Below, piece after piece: positions 1-8,010 of a stretch of 64,000 nt of DNA. The stretch lies in the NCBI RefSeq assembly GCF_011759705.1, contig NZ_JAAOZF010000001.1:124001-188000 (forward strand), in the 5' to 3' direction. The translations under genes were made by a program, and so were the position numbers. This DNA is from Microbacterium ulmi (lineage in GTDB: Bacteria > Actinomycetota > Actinomycetes > Actinomycetales > Microbacteriaceae). Within the stretch, counting starts at the first letter, position 1, and each line of letters opens with the position of its first letter. Under the pieces are notes generated by a model that was given only the letters and a program-made list of their open reading frames with translations, had not been told where the DNA came from and did not search any database.

Positions 1-958
1 TGCACTCGAGCAGCTCGGTGGCCTTGGCCATGCGCTCGGGGCTGTCGCTGAGCGGCACGCTCCAGACCTCGCCGCCGAACGATGCGACGACGGGATCGCC
101 GGCCTCCGGCACGGGGATCTTCACGACGCCCCAGTCGAAGTCCACGGCGTCGAGCAACGGCACCTGCCAGGGACCGCTCACGGCCATGGCCGCCTTGCCG
201 GCGATGAACTGGTCCGTGACGTCGGCCTGGGTCCACGTCACGACGCTCTCGGACGCCCCGCCCGAGTTCACGAGGTCGACCCACAGCTGGGCTGCCTCGG
301 CCACCTCGGGGCTGGTCAGGTCGGTCTCGTCACCGCCGTTGGACCACATGAAGGGCAGGAACTGCCACGTGCCCTGGTAGGACGCGGCCGCCGAGAACGC
401 GACGCCGTAGACGTCGCCCTGCCGCAGCGCTGCGGCCGTGGCCTTGAGCTCGTCCCATGTCGTGGGGGGCTCGAGGCCTGCGGCGGCGAGCATCTCGGCG
501 TTGTAGAAGAGGCCGAGAGTGTTTACCTGGGGACCGAGGCCGTAGACCTCGCCCTCCCACGTCGCCGACTCGATGAACGCCTCATTGAAGCCGGCCGTGT
601 CGATGCCGAGGTCGCTGAGCGGGGCGAGCGCGCCCGTCGCGGCGATGCCCTTCAGCTCGGGATTGTCGATCTCGAGCAGGTCGGGGAGCGTGTGCGACGA
701 GGCCTGCTGCAGGATGCGCTGGATGATCTCGGCGCCGGGGACCTGCTGCTGATTGAGCGTGACGCCGATCTGCTCGGCGCAGCCGTCGAGCAGATCGATG
801 AAGATCGTCTTGTCAGGCTCGTTGACGTTCTTGTTGAGCACGGTCAGCACGATCTTCTCCTCCGGGCTGGCGGTCGCGCTGCAACCGGCCAGGAGTGTCA
901 GCGTCGCGGCCGAGGCCAGAATCGTCGTGGTTCTCCGTCGTGAGGTGAGGTTCATCAT
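1..958 (-). CDS. Sugar ABC transporter substrate-binding lipoprotein (partial, C-terminus outside window)
   Basis: This is the N-terminal 319 residues of an extracellular solute-binding protein (family 1, MalE-like); the reading frame is open through the window edge. The start at 958 follows a good ribosome site (AGGGAG). Residues 1-26 form a lipoprotein signal peptide with lipobox LLAGC, so the protein should be anchored outside the membrane. The body has the typical features of the family: repeated Trp-rich stretches, 'GEVYGLGPQVNTLGLFYN' and 'FIAGKAAMAVSGPW'. It is the last gene visible of the minus-strand sugar island, and its permeases are probably to the left of the window. The substrate is not readable from sequence, but its position implies the sugar degraded by the neighbouring enzymes. 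Confidence 0.93.
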   Translation of the reverse strand, partial: MMNLTSRRRTTTILASAATLTLLAGCSATASPEEKIVLTVLNKNVNEPDKTIFIDLLDGCAEQIGVTLNQQQVPGAEIIQRILQQASSHTLPDLLEIDNPELKGIAATGALAPLSDLGIDTAGFNEAFIESATWEGEVYGLGPQVNTLGLFYNAEMLAAAGLEPPTTWDELKATAAALRQGDVYGVAFSAAASYQGTWQFLPFMWSNGGDETDLTSPEVAEAAQLWVDLVNSGGASESVVTWTQADVTDQFIAGKAAMAVSGPWQVPLLDAVDFDWGVVKIPVPEAGDPVVASFGGEVWSVPLSDSPERMAKATELLEC

Positions 959-1038
959 TGATCTCCCTAGTCTTCGTTGATCGTGCTCCAGCGAGCGAGA
1001 CCCGTTCGTCCGGGTCCTCTCCCGCTCGGCGTGAGGGT

Positions 1039-1056
1039 GCGTTGCTCGTGCAACGC
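1039..1056. repeat. Inverted repeat between oxidoreductase and binding-protein genes
   Basis: GCGTTGC-tcgt-GCAACGC is a perfect 7-bp inverted repeat in the 116-bp gap between the GMC oxidoreductase stop and the start of the binding-protein gene. It could be an operator (TTGC...GCAA cores are common for LacI-type regulators), or an RNA hairpin that adjusts expression of the binding protein. It does not resemble the ATCAGACCTCTGAT operator of the island. Confidence 0.4.
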
Positions 1057-1074
1057 TGATTCGATGTCCACCTT

Positions 1075-2685
1075 TCAGTCAGACGGCTGCTCTTCGAGCC
1101 TGCGGGCGATCGCCTCGGCGCCGAGGATGGCGATGGCGACGATCGTCAAAGTGGGGTTGCAGGCGGTCGAGGTCGGGATGACGCCGCTGCCTGCGACATA
1201 GACGTTGCTGGTGTCCCAGACGCGGCTCGTCGGGTCGCACACCGATGTGCCGTCGTTCGCCGCCCCCATCCGGGTCGCCCCGAGATAGTGGATGGACGTC
1301 CCCGCGGGGAGTGCTCGCGGCGACTCCCCCAGCAGCGGCTCGCCCAGCGCGTTCGCGAGGCCGACGAGCTCTCGCTTTCCTCGCTCGACGCGCGCGACGT
1401 CCGCCTCGGACAGCCGATACTCGAACGTGATGGCCGGCATCCCCAGCCAGTCCTTCTCGGTCTCGCTGAAGCTGAGCCGATTGTCGGGGTCGAGGTCTTG
1501 GCGCAAGAACAGGTTCATCGTGATGGCGGCGCCGATGCCGTCGAGTTCGGCGTCCGTCAGCCCGAGCGACGTCGTGTCGACTTGGTACAGCTGCGCGTGG
1601 TACGGGAACCTCTCCTCGTCGAACGGGATCCAGACCACCCCGCTGGCCCCCACGGTCCGCGCGGAGGCATCCGACATCGCCACGGTGTCGCCGCGTTCGG
1701 CCGACGTGTCGCCCTCCGGGCCGAAGTCCATGGCCGCGGTCAACGAGATCTGGGGATGCTCGTTGAAATACCGCCCGAGGGCCGCCGGTCTGATTCCGGA
1801 GGCGAACAGCAGCTGGGGCGTGCGGATGCCGTCGCAGGCGACCACGACGTACGACGCGCCGACCTGGTAGACCTCTCCGGTCGGGCGATCGCGCGCCTCG
1901 ACGCCGACTGCCGTGTCGCCGTCCATGATGATGCGCTGCACGAGGGTCTCGGGGCGCAGCTCGAACGTGCTGCTCCCGCCGTCGAGCAGGTCGCCGAAGA
2001 TGACGTCGGTTCCCGTCCGGCTCACGCCGTCCGCCGTTCGAACGAGCGCCATGGGCATTTGCTGCACGCGCCGTGCGGGCGCCCGTCCCTCGTCCACGAC
2101 GGCTCCGACCGCGGAGCGCACACTCTCGGCCATGGCGTGATCGGTCAGCTGCGTGCTCGACACTCTCAGCAGCCTCTCCGCTCGACCGTACGCATCGTCG
2201 AGCGCCTCCGAGTCGATCAGGTCGATGCGCTCGGTTCCCGCGGGCCGCGGGCACGCCCCGAACCAGTGCGCACCCATCCCGCCGACGCCGCTCGTCGCCT
2301 GCGCGACAGGGAAGGGACCGGGATCTTCTCCCGCAGGGCTGATGGCGAACACGCCCGGTCGCATCAGCACCGAGTCGAACCCGACGTGCTCGGGATCGCG
2401 CTCGGCCTCGGCGTGGGTGTAGCGCGGATACGGGAAGTCCTTCGGCCCTTGCGCGGCGACCTGAGCCTTCGTGCGTGCGGCGACGTCGACGATGTTCGCA
2501 ACGTGGCTGCCCGACGGCTCGGTCACGACGGGGCCCGCCTCGAGCACGAGGACCGTGGCGCTCGGCGCCTGCTGAGCGATCGTGCGTGCGTAAGTCGCTC
2601 CCGTCGGACCGCTTCCGATGATGATCACGTCGACACGCTCGCCGAGCCGTCGCCCCCCAGCCCCTGATCCGACCATCACGTCCAC
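1075..2685 (-). CDS. GMC-family FAD-dependent oxidoreductase, pyranose-2-oxidase / C-glycoside 3-oxidase type
   Basis: Oxidises a sugar or glycoside hydroxyl with FAD. Residues 18-29 carry the dinucleotide-binding motif VDVIIIGSGPTG, followed by VLVLEAGP for the FAD ribose. The C-terminal GMC domain has 'IHYLGATRMG' and 'ACNPTL', placing the catalytic His near residue 466 and Asn near 510, the pair seen in pyranose 2-oxidase and bacterial glycoside 3-oxidases. No signal peptide is visible, so it probably acts in the cytoplasm. I chose the GTG at 2685 because AAGGAG lies 10 nt before it; a 267-bp upstream extension of the frame crosses the operator and promoter and is not coding. Length 536 aa is normal for the family. 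It has its own promoter and operator. The oxidised position and the substrate are inference. Confidence 0.9.
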   Translation of the reverse strand: MDVMVGSGAGGRRLGERVDVIIIGSGPTGATYARTIAQQAPSATVLVLEAGPVVTEPSGSHVANIVDVAARTKAQVAAQGPKDFPYPRYTHAEAERDPEHVGFDSVLMRPGVFAISPAGEDPGPFPVAQATSGVGGMGAHWFGACPRPAGTERIDLIDSEALDDAYGRAERLLRVSSTQLTDHAMAESVRSAVGAVVDEGRAPARRVQQMPMALVRTADGVSRTGTDVIFGDLLDGGSSTFELRPETLVQRIIMDGDTAVGVEARDRPTGEVYQVGASYVVVACDGIRTPQLLFASGIRPAALGRYFNEHPQISLTAAMDFGPEGDTSAERGDTVAMSDASARTVGASGVVWIPFDEERFPYHAQLYQVDTTSLGLTDAELDGIGAAITMNLFLRQDLDPDNRLSFSETEKDWLGMPAITFEYRLSEADVARVERGKRELVGLANALGEPLLGESPRALPAGTSIHYLGATRMGAANDGTSVCDPTSRVWDTSNVYVAGSGVIPTSTACNPTLTIVAIAILGAEAIARRLEEQPSD

Positions 2686-2732
2686 GTCATCCTCACTCCT
2701 TCGTAAGTCACGCTTTGAACCGCTCGTCAGAA

Positions 2733-2763
2733 ACCATATCAGACCTCTGATGACCCTTGTCAA
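2733..2763 (-). promoter_or_regulatory. Promoter of the GMC oxidoreductase gene with GntR-type operator in the spacer
   Basis: Read on the minus strand, TTGACA (2763-2758) is followed after 17-19 nt by weak -10 candidates (GATATG, ATATGG or TATGGT, 2740-2733). The perfect palindrome ATCAGACCTCTGAT at 2738-2751 fills most of the spacer, a position where a bound repressor would exclude RNA polymerase. The same 14 bp recur at 5877-5890. Confidence 0.65.
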
Positions 2764-2840
2764 CCAGTCAAGATATCGATTGGGACACGACCCCGGGCAT
2801 TCCGTCCCGCCGTCGCCGGGGCACAAGCCGCACGAGGGAT

Positions 2841-3677
2841 CTACTCGGGATCGAGAGCACCTGCGACGGGCACTCCCTTCCTCGCGAGCTCGTCGATCCA
2901 CGCCAGCCCCGGGATCGTCCCGGCTGCGGGACGATACTCGCAGCCGATCCATCCTCGATAGTCGGAGTCCACGAAGAAGCCGAAGATCGCCGCCCAGTCG
3001 ATCTCGCCGCTGCCCGGCTCCGTGCGTCGCGGCGGGTCGGCGATCTGGACGTGGGAGATGTGCGGCCGAACGGCCGCGGCGGTGCGAAGGACGTCGCCGC
3101 CTTGCATCCGGACGTGATAGACGTCGAGAAGCACCCCGACGTTATCGGCCCCGATCTGTTCGATCACTGCCACCGCGTCCTGCGGCGCGTCCAGGATGAA
3201 TCCGGGCACGTCCGTCTTGTTCTGCATCTCGAGCACGAGTCGCACGCGGGTCGCGCGCGCCTTCTCCGCAGACCACGCGACGTTCGCGGCATACTGCGCC
3301 AAGGCCTCGTCGCGAGACGTCCCGGACGGAACCGCTCCTCCGACGATGTGCAGGAAATCGCTGTCGAGGGCGTCGGCGTACTCGAGCCCCTTCTCGAGTC
3401 CGTCTCGGAACTCGCCGACCCGGTCCCGGAGGCATGCGAGGCCCGCCCCCGTCTCCGTGCCGGGCTCCCCCGTCGGCGTGTTGATCAGCACCTGATGCAA
3501 CCCGGACTCGGCGAGGAGCCTGCGGAGCAGGCTCGCGTCATGCTCATACGGAGAGGGATACTCGACCGCCCGAAAGCCCGCGACGGCGGCCGCCTCGAAG
3601 CGCTCCTCGAAAGGCAGCTCCGTGAACAGCCAGCCGAGATTCGCGTCGAGTGCGACGGCCGCGCTCGTCGCAACCAT
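2841..3677 (-). CDS. Hydroxypyruvate isomerase / 2-oxo-tetronate isomerase-like TIM-barrel protein
   Basis: A 278-residue xylose-isomerase-like TIM barrel. The N-terminal 'LDANLGWLFTELPFEERF' and 'AVEYPSPYEHD' resemble hydroxypyruvate isomerase (Hyi) and 2-oxo-tetronate isomerase (OtnI), as does 'LINTPTG'. Likely divalent-metal ligands are the Glu in 'LVLEMQN', the Asp in 'GVLLDVYH', the His in 'HISHVQIAD' and the Glu in 'GCEYRP'. The family interconverts small keto/aldehydo acids and sugars, and some relatives act as decarboxylases. It lies 44 bp downstream of the lactonase in the same direction, so it should act on a product of lactone opening. Start at 3677 has AAAGGA upstream. The exact reaction is not determinable here. 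Confidence 0.85.
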   Translation of the reverse strand: MVATSAAVALDANLGWLFTELPFEERFEAAAVAGFRAVEYPSPYEHDASLLRRLLAESGLHQVLINTPTGEPGTETGAGLACLRDRVGEFRDGLEKGLEYADALDSDFLHIVGGAVPSGTSRDEALAQYAANVAWSAEKARATRVRLVLEMQNKTDVPGFILDAPQDAVAVIEQIGADNVGVLLDVYHVRMQGGDVLRTAAAVRPHISHVQIADPPRRTEPGSGEIDWAAIFGFFVDSDYRGWIGCEYRPAAGTIPGLAWIDELARKGVPVAGALDPE

Positions 3678-3721
3678 CCTTCATCCTTTGCAGCGGCCCC
3701 AGCGGGGCTGGCGAGCGGGTG

Positions 3722-4849
3722 TCAGCCGACCAGGACCAGAGCCGCCGGGTTGGGCAGCGAGGAGACCGAGATCGCCGACAGCGACGGACCCTCCGGGTCG
3801 AATCTGTAGACCGCGAGCTCGTCGACGTCCTGATGCACGACGATGAGATTGCGCTGATCCGGCGAGATGATGAAGTCACGGGGCTCCAGGCCGGTCGGCT
3901 CGACGCGCCGCAGGCTCACCGTCTCCGAGGCCGGGTCGAACTCGAAGATCGAGATCGCGTCGACATCGCCCCGCGGGCCGGGGTGCTCGGCCGAGGCCGA
4001 TGAGTTTCCTCCCCGGTTTCCCGTGAAGACCCACCGTCCATCCGCGCTGACACGGACTCCGCTGGCCTGCGCGTGCCCTGCATAGCCGTCGGGGAGAGTC
4101 GTCTTGATGTCGGTCGCCACCACCCCGTCGCCTTCGCGCCTGAGCACCGTCAGGGTGTTGTCCAGCTCGTTGAGCAGAAGCAGATGCGTGCCGTCCGGGT
4201 GGAAGTCGACGTGTCGCGGCCCGGCGCCGGCGGCCCCCGTGTAGCGGACCGACCGATCCTCCGTCAGCCCGCCGTCCGGCGAGAGGTCGAAGAAGAGCAG
4301 CGAGTCGAGCCCGAGGTCCGGCACGAGCACCCGACCCGTCACGGGATCGATCGCGATCTGGTGAGCGTGCGGCCCCGTCTGCCTGACGGGATGAATGCTC
4401 GACCCCTCGTCCTGCACGAACCCGACCATCGTGCCGAGGCTCCCGTCGGGGTCGATCGCGAAGGCGGCCACCGATCCCGATCGGTAGTTGGAGAGAAGCA
4501 GGAACCGGCCACTCGGATCGAGATCGCCATGAGTGGGCTCGATGCCCCCCGAGTACACCGTGTTGAGCAGGGTGAGCTCACCCGTGACGGTGTCCCTCGC
4601 GAGCGCGGTCGCGCTGCCTCCAGGCCTGCCCTCGTAGAACTTCGTCTCCGAGATGGCATAGATGAAGCGCCCGTCCCTCGACGCGACGAGCCACGACGCG
4701 TTCGGCACGCCCTCGGCAAGCAGTTCGGCCTCTCCGAGCGTTCCGTCCTCGTCGTACCGCAGGCCCATGAGGCCCTTGGCATGCCCTTCGAGGTGGTTCA
4801 GGTTCTCGGTGTAGGTCCCGACGACCAGGTTGAAAGGCCTCGCCGTCAT
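3722..4849 (-). CDS. Lactonase, seven-bladed beta-propeller family
   Basis: A 375-residue protein of the PF10282 lactonase family (6-phosphogluconolactonase YbhE / muconolactonase-type propeller). Visible family signatures include 'VVGTYTENLNHLEG' at the N-terminus, 'GPHAHQIAIDPVTGRVLVPDLGLD' in mid-protein (blade with the conserved His-Asp pair), 'GPRHVDFHPDG' and 'EPRDFIISPDQRNLIV'. It has no signal peptide, so the substrate should be an intracellular lactone. Its start overlaps the stop of the upstream TIM-barrel gene by 4 bp (ATGA), showing translational coupling. Beside a GMC oxidoreductase it most likely opens the lactone formed when an aldose or oxidised sugar is dehydrogenated at C1. 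The family also includes members with no proven lactonase activity. Confidence 0.88.
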   Translation of the reverse strand: MTARPFNLVVGTYTENLNHLEGHAKGLMGLRYDEDGTLGEAELLAEGVPNASWLVASRDGRFIYAISETKFYEGRPGGSATALARDTVTGELTLLNTVYSGGIEPTHGDLDPSGRFLLLSNYRSGSVAAFAIDPDGSLGTMVGFVQDEGSSIHPVRQTGPHAHQIAIDPVTGRVLVPDLGLDSLLFFDLSPDGGLTEDRSVRYTGAAGAGPRHVDFHPDGTHLLLLNELDNTLTVLRREGDGVVATDIKTTLPDGYAGHAQASGVRVSADGRWVFTGNRGGNSSASAEHPGPRGDVDAISIFEFDPASETVSLRRVEPTGLEPRDFIISPDQRNLIVVHQDVDELAVYRFDPEGPSLSAISVSSLPNPAALVLVG

Positions 4850-5787
4850 TCGACCGTCATCCCGACCTTGTGAGCGAGCTCGGTCAGATAGGCGAGGCCG
4901 ATCCGATGCTCCTCGACGAACTCCTCGGTCGCCTCGACATATCCGCGGTAGACGCCTGGCACCTTGGCGATGCCGCGCGCGACCCCCGGGATGTCCTCCA
5001 GCTCGAGCGAGATCACGCCGTCGAAGCCGGTCTCCTTGAGCGCGATGAGCGCCTTCTCCCAGTCGATCTTGCCCTTGCCCGGGCGCCAGTGCACGTTGGT
5101 CAATCCGTCGTTGTCGGAGAAGTGGCAGTGCACGACGCGGCCTTCGAGACGGTGGATGGCCACGTGGATGATGTCGCCGGCGGGGAAGAGGTGGCTCGGA
5201 TCGAGGTTCACCCGCAGGGCCGGCGAGTCGACCGCGTCGATGATGCGCAGCAGCGCCTCGGTGGTCGCGCCGTACCGGAACGGGTGCGGCTCGAGGCTGA
5301 ACGTCTTGCCCTTGGAGTCCGCATAGTCGACGATCTCCCGGAGCGAGGCGATGTACTCGTTCCAGTTCTGACGCCAGTCCAGGCCCGACGGCACGTCGAC
5401 GGTGAAGACCTGCACGTGAGGGCGATCGGTGATGCGCGGCATCGTGATGTCGAAGGGGTAGTGCGTCACCGTGTTGATGTTGGGCGCGCCGAGGTCGACC
5501 GCGACGTCGACTCCCCTCTTGTACTGCGCGATCGCCGCCTTCCGAATCTCTGCGTCTCCGCTGCTCAGCTGCGGCACGAGCAGCATGAACTGCGACAGCG
5601 TGAGATCGCGCTCAGCGAGGATCCCCCGCAGTTTGTCGATGGTCTCCGGCGTGTAGTAGTCGACGAGGATGTCGTTGTTCCACGCCATGAGCTCGGTTGC
5701 ACGGAACCCCGTGTCGGCGATTCGCTGAATCGCGGTGTCGTAGGGCGCGTCCCACTTCCATGGCCACACCGAAGATCCGAAACGCAT
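4846..5787 (-). CDS. Sugar phosphate isomerase/epimerase family TIM-barrel protein
   Basis: A 313-residue xylose-isomerase-like TIM barrel. The metal site is well preserved: Glu in 'FSLEPHPFR', Asp in 'VNLDPSHLF', His in 'VVHCHFSDND' and Glu in 'ISLELEDIPG'. I use the ATG at 5787, where the protein begins MRFGSSVWPW; the frame extends 21 codons further without a better ribosome site. It is the first gene of the minus operon (then lactonase, then the Hyi-like protein) and starts 90 bp downstream of a perfect copy of the island operator. Relatives next to GMC sugar oxidases include 3-keto-sugar isomerases and the CarC/DgpC subunits that break C-glycosides, but the small CarB-type partner is not present here. 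Confidence 0.85.
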   Translation of the reverse strand: MRFGSSVWPWKWDAPYDTAIQRIADTGFRATELMAWNNDILVDYYTPETIDKLRGILAERDLTLSQFMLLVPQLSSGDAEIRKAAIAQYKRGVDVAVDLGAPNINTVTHYPFDITMPRITDRPHVQVFTVDVPSGLDWRQNWNEYIASLREIVDYADSKGKTFSLEPHPFRYGATTEALLRIIDAVDSPALRVNLDPSHLFPAGDIIHVAIHRLEGRVVHCHFSDNDGLTNVHWRPGKGKIDWEKALIALKETGFDGVISLELEDIPGVARGIAKVPGVYRGYVEATEEFVEEHRIGLAYLTELAHKVGMTVE

Positions 5788-5876
5788 AACTGCCTTTCTG
5801 TCATTGGCTTGCACTACCGAGTCGCGCTGCTCATTCAGCCGACTCTGCAATCTCTCTTACGAGGCGGGGCCAGGCT

Positions 5877-5890
5877 ATCAGACCTCTGAT
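5877..5890. promoter_or_regulatory. Palindromic operator upstream of the TIM-barrel/lactonase operon
   Basis: Perfect palindrome ATCAGACCTCTGAT (arms ATCAGA/TCTGAT, 2-bp centre), identical to the site at 2738-2751. The match extends outside the palindrome to TATCAGACCTCTGATGA... in both places. It lies between the end of the GntR gene and the first gene of the minus operon. I see no strong -35/-10 pair around it. Confidence 0.7.
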
Positions 5891-5973
5891 GATTATGACC
5901 AGCATGTTTCTCGCGGGTCACGTGACGCCTCAGGCGCGGCCCGCACAGTGCGTCGACGAGCGCGCTCCCGGAC

Positions 5974-6693
5974 CTAGACGACGCGGTCGAACGCCTTTGA
6001 GAAGTACGTCTCGTAGTCCTCGACGGTCTGGACCATGTGGTCGTTCATCGCCTTGTGGGCTCGCGCGGGCACTCCCGCCCGGATGGCCTCGAGCACGAGC
6101 TCGTGCTGGCGGATCGCGTGGGTCTGCACCTCGGCACTGTCGGACGTCACGCGCCGGACCGTTCGCAGCAGCACCGTGAGCTGGGCCAGCAGTGCGGGGA
6201 TGAACGGGTTCCCCGTCGCTCGGAGTATCGCGTCGTGAAAGGCGATGTCGGCCTGAGAGAAGGCGTCGATGTCGCCGCTCTCGTGCGCCGCCTGCATCGT
6301 GGCGATGCACTCCTGCATCGCGATGAGGTCGTCCGGTCGATGGTTGACGGCAGCGAGCTCGGCCGCCCCGACCTCCACGATCTGTCGCACCTCGATGAGA
6401 TGGAGGGGCACCTTCTCCCGCGTGACATTGCGCAGAGCGACTCGGGCGATGGCCTCCAGATCGGTCCACCGCTCGACGGGATTGACGAACGTCCCCAGGC
6501 CCTGACGCTTGTACACGACGTTGTTGGCCTCCAGCGTCTTCATCGCCTCACGCGCAGTGAGGCGGCTGACGTCGGATTCGCTCGCGATCTCGGTCTCGGA
6601 AGGCAGCGCCTCGTGTGGCCCCACCTCGCCAGAGACGATCTTGTCGAGCACCTTGTCGACAACGATCTCCACGAGGGACTGCCGCCTGTCCAT
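5974..6693 (-). CDS. GntR-family (FadR/FCD subfamily) transcriptional regulator
   Basis: A 239-residue regulator. Residues about 5-75 form the winged helix ('VGPHEALPSETEIASESDVS' then 'LTAREAMKTLEANNVVYKRQGLGTFV'), and residues about 90-235 the all-helical FCD effector domain with the conserved 'FHDAIL' and two later His residues ('IRQHELVLEAI', 'MNDHMVQ') that typically bind a metal and a carboxylate or sugar acid. The start at 6693 has GAAGGA upstream; an 84-codon upstream extension is judged non-coding. The gene sits between the two halves of the sugar island, and three palindromic sites flank the island's transcription units, so it is the best candidate for their regulator. Loss of repression by a sugar-acid intermediate is inference. 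Confidence 0.92.
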   Translation of the reverse strand: MDRRQSLVEIVVDKVLDKIVSGEVGPHEALPSETEIASESDVSRLTAREAMKTLEANNVVYKRQGLGTFVNPVERWTDLEAIARVALRNVTREKVPLHLIEVRQIVEVGAAELAAVNHRPDDLIAMQECIATMQAAHESGDIDAFSQADIAFHDAILRATGNPFIPALLAQLTVLLRTVRRVTSDSAEVQTHAIRQHELVLEAIRAGVPARAHKAMNDHMVQTVEDYETYFSKAFDRVV

Positions 6694-7031
6694 TTTTCCT
6701 TCCCGAACGCTCCGTCTCTGCCGGACGAGAGAGCGGTCGACCGGCCGACGAGTCGACCTCGACCCGATCTCGTCCTTCACCAGGTGGAACACGCGCCGCT
6801 GCTCTGTCGTGTCCCGGTTGACGACCTCATCGGATCTCCGCCGGGGATCGCGCGGTTGCCCGATCATACGCACACGAAACTGATCGGACGCAACCCTACA
6901 TCCCGACGGTTCGCCTGAGTTCGCACGTGACGCAGCGGTGGACATCGCGGTCGACTCGCTCCGTAGGGTACGCTGATGTCTGATGACCTGACGACCGGGT
7001 CCTCACAGAATCCGCGCGACAGGGAGCTTCA
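6694..7031. promoter_or_regulatory. Divergent promoter region of the GntR gene and the tetrulose operon (338 bp)
   Basis: No gene is visible here. On the minus strand TATGAT at 6868-6863 is a good -10 for the GntR gene, with no clear -35, implying a leader of roughly 160 nt. On the plus strand a degenerate third operator occupies 6971-6984 (CGCTGATGTCTGAT; right arm TCTGAT followed by GACC exactly as in the site at 2738). The plus operon starts at 7032 behind an AGGGAG ribosome site. Confidence 0.5.
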
Positions 7032-7997
7032 ATGACGCAGCACACGTTCACGGCAGAGAACTGGCCGATCGCGGCCACGACGCTGTCGTTCTCCGGCGTG
7101 ACCACCTCGGGTGTGTCGGTGCAGGACGCCGGCGAAGACGTGTGGGGTGCGGCGATGGCTGAGATCGCGCACGAAGGCTTCACCGAGGTCGACATCACCG
7201 ACTCCTGGATCAAGCCTGGCGATCTGACCGCGAGCAGGCTCGAGGCGCTGAAGTCCGTCGCCCACGACGAAGGCCTCACCATCGAGGCGATCTCCGCGAT
7301 CCGCCGAAGCGTGATCGACCCGCTGGCGTGGGAGGACAACCTCGCCTACAGCCACCGCACGATCGATGCCGCCGTCGCACTCGGATGCTCGGTCGTGAGC
7401 GTCGGCCTGCACAGGCCCCTGCTCGAGGCGCAGCAGCGGGCCCTGTGGTTCTGGACGGCCGACGGGCCGAGCGATCCGACCGACCAGGAGACGTGGCAGC
7501 TCGCGGTGACGCGCCTGCGAGACCTGGGAGACCACGCCTCGTCGGTGGGGATCGGCCTCTCGCTCGAGATGTACGAGGACACTCTCATCGGCACGGCGGA
7601 CTCCGCGGTCAGGCTGGTGGAGGACATCGGGCACTCGTCGGTCGGACTCAACCCCGACCTCGGAAACCTCCACAGACTGCACCGCCCGGTCGAGCCCTTC
7701 CTCGACTCTGTCGCGAAGTGCGTCCCCTACGCGAACTACTGGCACGTGAAGGGATACAGCCGCATCGAGGACTCGACGAACGGCACGATCATGACGGCCC
7801 CCGTTCCGATGGAGGCCAGCACGATGAACTATCGGGCGGCGATCAAGATGGCTCTCCAGGCCGGCTTCTCGGGCGCCTTCTGCACGGAGCACTACGGCGG
7901 CGACGGCCTCGCCGTCTCGGCGCGCAACCGCGACTACATCCGCAGGCTCCTCGCGTTCGATCTGAGCGACGCGTTCTCGCCGGAAGTCGTGCGCTGA
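7032..7997 (+). CDS. lerI: Sugar phosphate isomerase/epimerase, L-erythrulose-1-phosphate isomerase (LerI/EryH)-like
   Basis: A 321-residue TIM barrel with a complete metal site: Glu in 'LSLEMYEDT', Asp in 'LNPDLGN', His in 'YWHVKGYS' and Glu in 'CTEHYGG'. It is first in a tight operon with a DhaK-DhaL kinase (13 bp downstream) and an RpiB-type isomerase. In mycobacterial and Brucella tetritol catabolism this trio converts L-erythrulose to its 1-phosphate (kinase), then D-erythrulose 4-phosphate (this type of enzyme), then D-erythrose 4-phosphate (RpiB-type). The role rests mainly on this gene order and family; a non-phosphorylated sugar substrate remains possible. Confidence 0.75.
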   Translation: MTQHTFTAENWPIAATTLSFSGVTTSGVSVQDAGEDVWGAAMAEIAHEGFTEVDITDSWIKPGDLTASRLEALKSVAHDEGLTIEAISAIRRSVIDPLAWEDNLAYSHRTIDAAVALGCSVVSVGLHRPLLEAQQRALWFWTADGPSDPTDQETWQLAVTRLRDLGDHASSVGIGLSLEMYEDTLIGTADSAVRLVEDIGHSSVGLNPDLGNLHRLHRPVEPFLDSVAKCVPYANYWHVKGYSRIEDSTNGTIMTAPVPMEASTMNYRAAIKMALQAGFSGAFCTEHYGGDGLAVSARNRDYIRRLLAFDLSDAFSPEVVR

Positions 7998-8010
7998 GGA
8001 GGCTGTTCGG

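Noticed and set aside
1039..1056. Further copy of the island operator
   Set aside because: The repeat GCGTTGC/GCAACGC shares no half-site with ATCAGA/TCTGAT.
4846..5787. CarC subunit of a C-glycoside deglycosidase
   Set aside because: Family and context are compatible, but the obligatory small CarB partner gene is not in the window, so a specific assignment is not supported.
5974..6945. GntR regulator with an 84-residue N-terminal extension
   Set aside because: The extension is Arg-rich with no domain match and covers the divergent control region; MDRRQSLVEI at 6693 is the normal family start with a ribosome site.
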